Shown piece by piece: positions 6,053 through 11,373 of a stretch of 11,373 nt of DNA. Location of the stretch: the NCBI GenBank assembly GCA_030824835.1, contig JAPJRA010000005.1:1-11373 (forward strand), given 5' to 3'. The position numbers and the translations under genes are program-made. Within the stretch, counting starts at the first letter, position 1. Each line of letters opens with the position of its first letter. This DNA comes from Geminicoccaceae bacterium. GTDB taxonomy: Bacteria > Pseudomonadota > Alphaproteobacteria > Geminicoccales > Geminicoccaceae. A model generated the notes under the pieces. The model did not search any database. It had not been told where the DNA came from and saw nothing but the letters and a program-made list of their open reading frames with translations.

Positions 6053-8767
6053 TCATTCCTCGCCAGTCTCTTCACCATCGCCATCTCCTTCGCCTTCGCT
6101 CAGCCGAGCGGTCGAGACGATGTGCTCGTCCGATCCCGTATGGAACAGCTTGACACCTTGGGTATTGCGCCCGGCGATGCGGATGTCGTGCACGGGAATG
6201 CGGATGGTCTGCCCCTGGTCGGTCACCAGCATCACCTGATCCGCCTCTGCCACGGGGAAGGTAGCGGCAACCCGGCCGTTGCGCGCCGAGGTCTCGATGT
6301 TGATGATGCCCTGACCACCCCGGTTCGTTACCCGGTATTCGTAGGCCGACGTGCGCTTGCCGAATCCATTGATGGTGATCGTGAGCAAGAGCTGCTCTTT
6401 CGCCTCCAACTCGGCGAAGCGCTCCGGCGAAAGCAGCTCGGGCTCGACGTTCTCCAGCGGTTCGCTGCCGTTCTCGCCAGGTTGACGGCGCCGCGCGCCG
6501 CTAACCCGAAGATAGTCGTCTCGCTCCTCCGTTTCGACCTCGACATGGTCGATCACGGACATCGAGATCACCTCGTCACCCTCACCGAGGTCCATGCCGT
6601 TGACCCCCTCGGAGCTGCGCGACTTGAACACCCGCACAGCATGGGCGGGAAAGCGGATCGCCCGGCCGCCGGCCGAGGCCAGGATAATGTCGTGGTTGTC
6701 GCCCGACACCTCGGCGCCGATCAGGCGATCGCCCTCGTCTAGGCCCATGGCGATCTTGCCGTTGCTCGGCACGAAGATGAAGTCGGCCAGCTCGTTGCGG
6801 CGCACCTTGCCGCGCGCCGTCGCAAAGAAGACGCTCATGGTCTCCCAGAGCTTCTCGTCCTCGGGCAGTGGCATCACGGCACTGATGCTCTCGCCCTCGG
6901 TGAGCGCCGGAAACATGTTGATCATCGCCCGACCGCGCGCCTGCGGCGTTCCCAGGGGCAGACGGTACACCTTGAGCTTGTAGACCCGCCCGAGGCTGGA
7001 GAAGAACAGTACCGGCGTGTGGGTGCTGGCCACGAACATCCGCGCCACGAAATCGTCGTCGTGGGTGCGCATGCCCGTCTTGCCCTTGCCGCCCCGGCGC
7101 TGGGAGCGGAACGACGCCAACGGCACGCGCTTGATCCACCCCTTGTGGGTGACGGTGACGACCATGTCCTCGCGCTGGATCAGCTCCTCGATATCGAGGT
7201 CGGGCTCGGACTCGAGGTCGATGAAGGTCCGGCGCGGGGTATCGAACAGCTCCTTGACGCGCAGCAGCTCGGCTTTCATCACCTCGAGCAGCCGCTCGCG
7301 CGAGCGCAGGATGTGCAGCAGCTCGGCGATCTTCTTGGCGATCTCCTGTAGCTCGTCGGTCAGCCGGTCACGCTCGAGGGCCGTCAGCCGCTGTAGCCGC
7401 AGCTCGAGGATGGCCCTGGCCTGCTCGTCCGACAGCCGGTAGCCGTCGGGGGAGATCTGGTCAGCCCCCTCCCCTTCGTCGACCTGCACCAGCTGAATCA
7501 GGGGCAGGATGTCGGCGAGAGGCCACCGGCGAGCAATGAGAGCGGCCTTTGCCGCCTGCGGGTCCGCGGCCGCCCGGATCAGTGCGATCACCTCGTCGAT
7601 ATTGGCGACCGCGACCACCAAGCCGACAACGATGTGGGCGCGCTCGCGGGCCTTGGCGAGATCGAACGCCGTCCGGCGGAGGATGACCTCCTCACGGAAG
7701 CCGATGAAGGCTTCCAGCATCTCCCGCAAGCCCAGCTGCTCGGGCCGTCCGCCCCGCAGCGAGACCATGTTGATGCCGAAGCTGGTCTGCAGCGAGGTGA
7801 ACTTGAACAGCTGGTTCAGCACGATGTCCGGGTCGGCCTCGCGCTTGACCTCGATCACCACCCGCACGCCGTGGCGGTCGCTCTCGTCGCGCAAGTCGGC
7901 GATGCCCTCGACCTTCTTCTCGCGCACAACCTCGGCGATGCGCTCGACCATCCGCGCCTTGTTGACCTGATAGGGCACCTCGGTGACGATGATCGCCGTC
8001 CGCCCGCGGACTTCCTCGAAGTTGGTCTTGGAGCGGACGATGATGCCGCCGCGGCCCTCGCGGTAGGCCTGCAGGATACCGTTGCGGCCGAGAATGATGG
8101 CTCCGGTCGGGAAGTCGGGGCCCTGAACGATGGTGGTGAGCTCGGCGAAGTCGAGATCGGGGTTGTCGATCAGCGCCACCGTGGCGTCGACGATCTCGCC
8201 CAGATTGTGCGGCGGGATGTTCGTCGCCATGCCGACCGCGATGCCGCCAGCACCGTTAACGAGCAGGTTCGGATACTGCGCCGGCAGAACAGAAGGCTCG
8301 TCGCGGCTCTCGTCGTAGTTAGGCCGGAAGTCGACGGTGTCCTTGTCGATATCGGCGAGCAGTGCGTCGGCGACTTTGGCGAGCCTGGATTCGGTGTAAC
8401 GCATCGCCGCGGCCGGATCACCGTCCATCGAGCCGAAATTGCCCTGCCCGTCGATCAACGGCAGACGCATGCTGAAATCCTGTGCCATCCGGACCAGCGC
8501 GTCGTAGATCGCCGAGTCGCCGTGTGGATGGTATTTGCCCATCACGTCGCCCACGATCAGCGCCGACTTACGGTGCGGCTTGCCGAAATCGTAGCCGGCA
8601 TCGCGCATGGCATAAAGGATGCGCCGCTGCACTGGCTTGAGGCCGTCGCGCACATCGGGCAAGGCACGGCTGACGATCACGCTCATGGCGTAATCGAGGT
8701 AGCTGCGCTTCATCTCCTCCTCGATCGGAACGATCTCGAAGGCGCGCGGCGGGGTGGTCGTGGCCAC
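6053..8767 (-). CDS. gyrA: DNA gyrase subunit A
   Basis: GyrA, the DNA-cleaving subunit of gyrase (A2B2), introduces negative supercoils. The 904-residue protein has the winged-helix/tower breakage-reunion part (about 15-530) with catalytic Tyr124 in AMRYTE, then the beta-pinwheel wrapping domain with the GyrA box QRRGGKG (556-562). The quinolone region reads [10 protein letters not shown] (81-90 region), with Ser85 and Asp89 aligning to E. coli Ser83 and Asp87, that is, wild-type residues. An extra charged segment (about 743-790) sits within the pinwheel, a pattern I associate with alphaproteobacterial GyrA, and the tail is acidic ([14 protein letters not shown]). The start is GTG at 8767; no in-frame ATG occurs just upstream and the next ATG (residue 19) would cut the conserved N-terminus. 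No clear Shine-Dalgarno is seen. Confidence 0.99.
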   Translation of the reverse strand: MATTTPPRAFEIVPIEEEMKRSYLDYAMSVIVSRALPDVRDGLKPVQRRILYAMRDAGYDFGKPHRKSALIVGDVMGKYHPHGDSAIYDALVRMAQDFSMRLPLIDGQGNFGSMDGDPAAAMRYTESRLAKVADALLADIDKDTVDFRPNYDESRDEPSVLPAQYPNLLVNGAGGIAVGMATNIPPHNLGEIVDATVALIDNPDLDFAELTTIVQGPDFPTGAIILGRNGILQAYREGRGGIIVRSKTNFEEVRGRTAIIVTEVPYQVNKARMVERIAEVVREKKVEGIADLRDESDRHGVRVVIEVKREADPDIVLNQLFKFTSLQTSFGINMVSLRGGRPEQLGLREMLEAFIGFREEVILRRTAFDLAKARERAHIVVGLVVAVANIDEVIALIRAAADPQAAKAALIARRWPLADILPLIQLVQVDEGEGADQISPDGYRLSDEQARAILELRLQRLTALERDRLTDELQEIAKKIAELLHILRSRERLLEVMKAELLRVKELFDTPRRTFIDLESEPDLDIEELIQREDMVVTVTHKGWIKRVPLASFRSQRRGGKGKTGMRTHDDDFVARMFVASTHTPVLFFSSLGRVYKLKVYRLPLGTPQARGRAMINMFPALTEGESISAVMPLPEDEKLWETMSVFFATARGKVRRNELADFIFVPSNGKIAMGLDEGDRLIGAEVSGDNHDIILASAGGRAIRFPAHAVRVFKSRSSEGVNGMDLGEGDEVISMSVIDHVEVETEERDDYLRVSGARRRQPGENGSEPLENVEPELLSPERFAELEAKEQLLLTITINGFGKRTSAYEYRVTNRGGQGIINIETSARNGRVAATFPVAEADQVMLVTDQGQTIRIPVHDIRIAGRNTQGVKLFHTGSDEHIVSTARLSEGEGDGDGEETGEE

Positions 8768-8830
8768 GGGGGAAGTCTCGTCAGGTGAAGGGCTTGAGAC
8801 GGCATAAAAGCCGCCGACGGAACAGGCACG

Positions 8831-8859
8831 AAGCTAGCAGAGCGACGCCGGGTTTACAA
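8831..8859 (-). promoter_or_regulatory. Candidate gyrA promoter
   Basis: On the minus strand TTGTAA (8854-8859) and TAGCTT (8831-8836) are 17 nt apart, 64 nt before the gyrA GTG. Matches to TTGACA/TATAAT are only 4/6 and 3/6. The -35 lies within two direct copies of GTAAAC 8 bp apart (8852-8857 and 8860-8865), a possible regulator site. The rest of the 231-nt gap (8768-8998) shows no gene. Confidence 0.3.
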
Positions 8860-8998
8860 GTTTACCCCCCGATACCCTCCAGCATCACCGCTTGCGAGAA
8901 CTTCACGCAATCCAACAAGTGACACGGCGGTTCGACAGGAGCCGTGCATGGCAGGCCCCCACAATCTTGCCCGCTCCTTCTGGCTGGCCCTCGATCGA

Positions 8999-9679
8999 TC
9001 ATCCTGCCAAGTCCGAAGTACCATCCAGCGTCGCCGCACCATATAGGTGCCACAGAAATACCGCCGCAGCGCCACGATAGGGTCGCCAGGGCTCGACGAG
9101 CAGCCGAAGGGCTTTGGCGGTCGGGCGCCCGTCCAGGCGCTTGAGCCGTTGGTAGGCGATCTGCACCGCGAGATCGTCCGCCGGAAACACATCCGCTCGA
9201 CCATGTGCGAACAGCAAATAGATCTCGGCGCTCCAGCGCCCGAACCCCTTTAGCCGCGTGAGGCTGGCCACGGCTGCCTCCTCCTCCAGGCGCTGCAACC
9301 CCGCCAGGTCGAGGTTCCCCTGCACCAGCGCTTCGGCCAGCCCGCGGGCATAGGCGATCTTCGGGCCGCTGAAGCCGGCGGCGCGCATGGCGAGGTCGTC
9401 GAGCCGGAGCAGGCCCTCGGGTGTCACCTCGCCGTCGAGCGCAACGGCCAGCTTGCGGGCAATGGCGGCCGCCGAGGCGGTGGAGACCTGCTGGGCGGCG
9501 ATGATGTGGATCAACGTGGCAAATCCGGGCTCGCGACACCGTGCCCGCGGGTAGCCGTACCGGTCCAGCGCCCCTGCGATGTCGGCGTCGACCAGCGCAA
9601 GCGCCGCCAGCGCCGAGCGCAGGCGCGCTTCGTCAAGCGGTCCGTCTGTCTTAAGGATGGCAATTCCCGTGTCGCTCAC
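8999..9679 (-). CDS. DNA-3-methyladenine glycosylase, AlkA/HhH-GPD type
   Basis: A 226-residue base-excision repair enzyme that removes alkylated purines by cutting the N-glycosidic bond. The HhH-GPD core is clear: FATLIHIIAAQQVS (53-66), the helix-hairpin-helix LKGFGRWSAEIYLLFA (143-158) and the catalytic-Asp segment VFPADDLAVQ (164-173), where Asp169 aligns with E. coli AlkA Asp238. It lacks the extra N-terminal domain of E. coli AlkA (282 residues), like the shorter bacterial DNA-3-methyladenine glycosylase II proteins. No Cys cluster for an iron-sulfur site is present, arguing against EndoIII/MutY. The start is GTG 9679 with GAGG 4 nt upstream. It is divergent from the TMEM43-family gene (75 nt between starts) and lies upstream of gyrA. 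An adaptive-response regulator (Ada) is not in the window. Confidence 0.93.
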   Translation of the reverse strand: MSDTGIAILKTDGPLDEARLRSALAALALVDADIAGALDRYGYPRARCREPGFATLIHIIAAQQVSTASAAAIARKLAVALDGEVTPEGLLRLDDLAMRAAGFSGPKIAYARGLAEALVQGNLDLAGLQRLEEEAAVASLTRLKGFGRWSAEIYLLFAHGRADVFPADDLAVQIAYQRLKRLDGRPTAKALRLLVEPWRPYRGAAAVFLWHLYGAATLDGTSDLAG

Positions 9680-9689
9680 GACGCCTCAC

Positions 9690-9716
9690 CTAGCCCCACA
9701 CCGGTGCATTGGCTAG
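9690..9716. promoter_or_regulatory. Nested palindrome between divergent starts
   Basis: CTAGCC (9690-9695) and GGCTAG (9711-9716) are inverted copies, and the 8-bp palindrome CACCGGTG (9699-9706) lies between them with almost the same centre. The site occupies the 75-nt gap between the glycosylase and TMEM43-family starts, where a shared operator would be expected. No good -35/-10 pair was found for either gene. Confidence 0.35.
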
Positions 9717-9754
9717 ACGGCATCGGTTGTGTTGGATGGAAGGACCCAATCCGC

Positions 9755-10726
9755 ATGCGGCTGATGGCGGTTATCGGCGTGCTGATCGGCCTCGCCGGCG
9801 CCGGCACGCTGGCGTGGAACGAGTTCGCCCTGGCGCGCCAGCTCGGCGCCCTGGCCGTGGCGCGAGCCCGCCTCGGTAGTGGGGGCGATGGCGGTGTCGT
9901 GCACGTCGTGGGCACCGCCTCGGCATCCGCCCCGGTACGCGACCCGATGTTCGGGTTCGCGGTCGAGGCACTTCGTCTCGAGCGCACGGCGGAGACCTAT
10001 CAGTGGCTGGAGACCCGGGAGGGCTCCGGCGACAACAAGAACCTGCGCTACGAGAAGATATGGTCGCCGGAGCTGGTCCGGTCCGCCCGCTTCGAGCAGC
10101 GCTCGTTCCACACCAATCCCCCGAGCCTGTCGATCACCAGCGCCCAATTCCGCGCCGAGAACGTGGTGCTGTCGATGCGCGAGCTCGACCCGGTATTGGT
10201 GGACGCCCTGCCGGCGACGCGCGCATGGCGGCCCGACCGCGACAGCGTGGTTCACGCCGCCCGACTGCTGTTCACCCGCGCTGGCGACTGGCTCTACAGC
10301 GGTGATCCCGTCAACCCCAAGATCGGCGATGTCCGCGTCCGCTTCGCTGCAGCACCGGCGGGGTTGCTCTCGGTCGTGGCCGAGCAGGACGGTCGCCGGC
10401 TCGTACCATTTCGGGCCGCCGGCGGCGGCGCCGTAGCACTGGTGGCGTACGGTGACCTCGATGCCGAGGAGACGCTGCGCGCGGCCTTTAGAGCCGACTG
10501 GCGCGAGGCCTGGGCCCTGCGCGCCTTCGGGACAATGGCCGTGCTTCTGGGCACCCTTTTTGCCATGCCATTGCTGACGACGACCTTTGGCGGAAATGCC
10601 GCGTTCCATGGCCGTCGACGCGTTGGCACGATGCTCATGCTTGCCGCGGGGCTGGCTGCGGCGGTTTGCGCCATCAGCTGGATGGGAGCACGGATATTGC
10701 TTCAGCTCGCTCCATTAGCTGGCTGA
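9755..10726 (+). CDS. TMEM43-family membrane protein
   Basis: From the ATG at 9755 this is 323 residues. One membrane segment is at the N-terminus (MRLMAVIGVLIGLAGAGTLA, 1-20); a large extracytoplasmic part follows (about 25-250); two or more segments close it (FGTMAVLLGTLFAMPLL, 258-274; GTMLMLAAGLAAAVCAISWM, 291-310). Family-like segments are VHVVGTASASAPVRDPMFGF (49-68), LERTAETYQWLE (75-86), KIWSPELVRSARFEQRSFHTNPP (101-123, Trp and Asn-Pro-Pro kept) and GDVRVRF (191-197). TMEM43 (LUMA) is a nuclear-envelope/ER protein in animals; the bacterial members have no settled role. The frame is open from 9506, but that part overlaps the glycosylase gene on the other strand and looks like its shadow, so the ATG just before the first membrane segment is preferred; AAGGA lies 10 nt upstream. 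ETF-QO follows 102 nt later. Confidence 0.85.
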   Translation: MRLMAVIGVLIGLAGAGTLAWNEFALARQLGALAVARARLGSGGDGGVVHVVGTASASAPVRDPMFGFAVEALRLERTAETYQWLETREGSGDNKNLRYEKIWSPELVRSARFEQRSFHTNPPSLSITSAQFRAENVVLSMRELDPVLVDALPATRAWRPDRDSVVHAARLLFTRAGDWLYSGDPVNPKIGDVRVRFAAAPAGLLSVVAEQDGRRLVPFRAAGGGAVALVAYGDLDAEETLRAAFRADWREAWALRAFGTMAVLLGTLFAMPLLTTTFGGNAAFHGRRRVGTMLMLAAGLAAAVCAISWMGARILLQLAPLAG

Positions 10727-10782
10727 TTTCGCCGGGACGGCATCGCTGGCGATGCTGCCCTTCACTGCCTGCCAGGGCCATG

Positions 10783-10800
10783 TTAGGGGCGTCGCCCTAA
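10783..10800 (+). terminator. Weak hairpin between TMEM43-family gene and ETF-QO
   Basis: TTAGGG (10783-10788) pairs with CCCTAA (10795-10800) around a 6-nt loop. There is no T-run after it, so it is a weak terminator or a leader structure of the ETF-QO transcript. Confidence 0.25.
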
Positions 10801-10828
10801 GCGGGTGCAGCACTTTCCGGAGAGACCG

Positions 10829-11373
10829 ATGGAACGCGAGTCGATGGCCTACGACGTGGTGATCGTGGGAGCCGGGCCGTCGGGGCTGGCGGCCGCGATC
10901 CGGCTCAAGCAGCTTGCGGCCGAGCACGATCGGGAAGTGTCGGTCTGCGTGCTGGAGAAGGGCTCGGAGGTCGGGGCCCACATTCTCTCCGGCGCCTGTC
11001 TGGAGCCGCGCGCGCTCGACGAGCTCATCCCCGACTGGAAGGACCGGGACGCACCGATCGACACGGCCGTCACGGAGGACCGGTTTCTCTATCTCACCGC
11101 CACCAAGGCCTACCGCCTGCCGACGCCACCGCAGATGCACAACGAGGGCAACTACATCGTCAGCCTCGGCAACGTCGTGCGTTGGCTTGGACAGCAGGCG
11201 GAGGCACTCGGGGTCGAGATCTACCCGGGCTTCGCCGCGGCAGAGGTGCTCTATGACGCCGACGGGCGCGTGATGGGCGTGGCCACCGGCAACATGGGGG
11301 TCACCAAGTCGGGCGAGGAAGGCCCCAACTTTCAACCCGGCATGGAGCTTCATGCGAAGTTGACGCTCTTTGC
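10829..11373 (+). CDS. Electron-transfer flavoprotein:ubiquinone oxidoreductase, 5' part
   Basis: The first 181 codons of ETF-QO; the frame is open to the window end, where it is cut. The enzyme takes electrons from reduced ETF, fed by acyl-CoA and amine/dimethylglycine-type dehydrogenases, and passes them to ubiquinone at the inner membrane, using FAD and a 4Fe-4S cluster. Visible are the FAD dinucleotide fold YDVVIVGAGPSGLAAAIRL (8-26), GAHILSGACLEPRALDELIP just after it, and the ETF-QO-specific stretch NEGNYIVSLGNVVRWLGQQA, followed by the GEEGPNFQPGMEL region. The family is about 540-560 residues, so the ubiquinone part and the C-terminal cluster cysteines lie outside. The start ATG has GGAGAG 4 nt upstream. 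The 102-nt gap after the TMEM43-family gene makes co-transcription possible but unproven. Confidence 0.96.
   Translation, partial: MERESMAYDVVIVGAGPSGLAAAIRLKQLAAEHDREVSVCVLEKGSEVGAHILSGACLEPRALDELIPDWKDRDAPIDTAVTEDRFLYLTATKAYRLPTPPQMHNEGNYIVSLGNVVRWLGQQAEALGVEIYPGFAAAEVLYDADGRVMGVATGNMGVTKSGEEGPNFQPGMELHAKLTLF

Noticed and set aside
7634..8788. Long plus-strand frame of 384 residues
   Set aside because: It lies fully antisense to gyrA and reflects third-position G+C bias; no family features.
9506..9754. N-terminal 83-residue extension of the TMEM43-family frame
   Set aside because: It overlaps the start of the glycosylase gene on the other strand, is arginine-rich, and precedes the natural first membrane segment.
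9713..10609. Minus-strand frame of 298 residues
   Set aside because: Antisense to the TMEM43-family gene and of shadow-like composition.
10715..11353. Minus-strand frame of 212 residues at the right end
   Set aside because: Antisense to the ETF-QO coding region, whose plus-strand translation is unmistakable.
1..11373. CRISPR arrays, tRNA/rRNA genes, prophage or known defence genes
   Set aside because: No regularly spaced repeats, tRNA-like cloverleaf or such protein motifs were seen on either strand.

Overview
The window is chromosomal DNA from a high-G+C proteobacterium, most probably an alphaproteobacterium and perhaps near Rhodospirillales. Three things point that way: a 904-residue GyrA with an acidic tail and an extra segment inside its C-terminal domain, coaD directly downstream of gyrA, and the overall codon and amino-acid style. 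The genus cannot be named from the sequence.

Layout. Positions 1-330 hold no convincing gene. A secreted FG-GAP-type beta-propeller protein lies on the minus strand (331-1776). A gene-poor stretch of about 1 kb follows (1777-2809); it contains an A+T-rich island (1981-2110, about 30% G+C by hand count), a terminator-like hairpin, a 12-bp perfect palindrome and one possible 48-residue ORF. A membrane-anchored arylsulfotransferase-like protein (2810-4165) reads away from the FG-GAP gene. It ends at a strong hairpin that separates it from a convergent block.

The minus-strand block from 9679 down to 4227 reads, in transcription order: AlkA-type DNA glycosylase, gyrA, coaD, a tyrosine-phosphatase-like protein, and a Sel1-repeat protein. 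Gaps after gyrA are 69-91 nt, so partial co-transcription is possible. A candidate promoter lies in the 231-nt gap before gyrA. Divergent from the glycosylase, on the plus strand, are a TMEM43-family membrane protein and the 5' part of electron-transfer flavoprotein:ubiquinone oxidoreductase (ETF-QO), which runs off the window.

Function. The right two-thirds is mostly housekeeping: DNA supercoiling (gyrA), coenzyme A synthesis (coaD), base excision repair (glycosylase) and electron transfer from acyl-CoA and amine dehydrogenases to ubiquinone (ETF-QO). The accessory part is the left third, where two extracytoplasmic proteins, both probably beta-propellers, are divergently placed around an A+T-rich regulatory-looking region. 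I found no CRISPR array, tRNA, rRNA, intact insertion sequence, phage gene or recognisable defence system. The least explained material is the 1777-2809 intergenic region and the divergent FG-GAP/arylsulfotransferase pair; whether these form a system is only a hypothesis.
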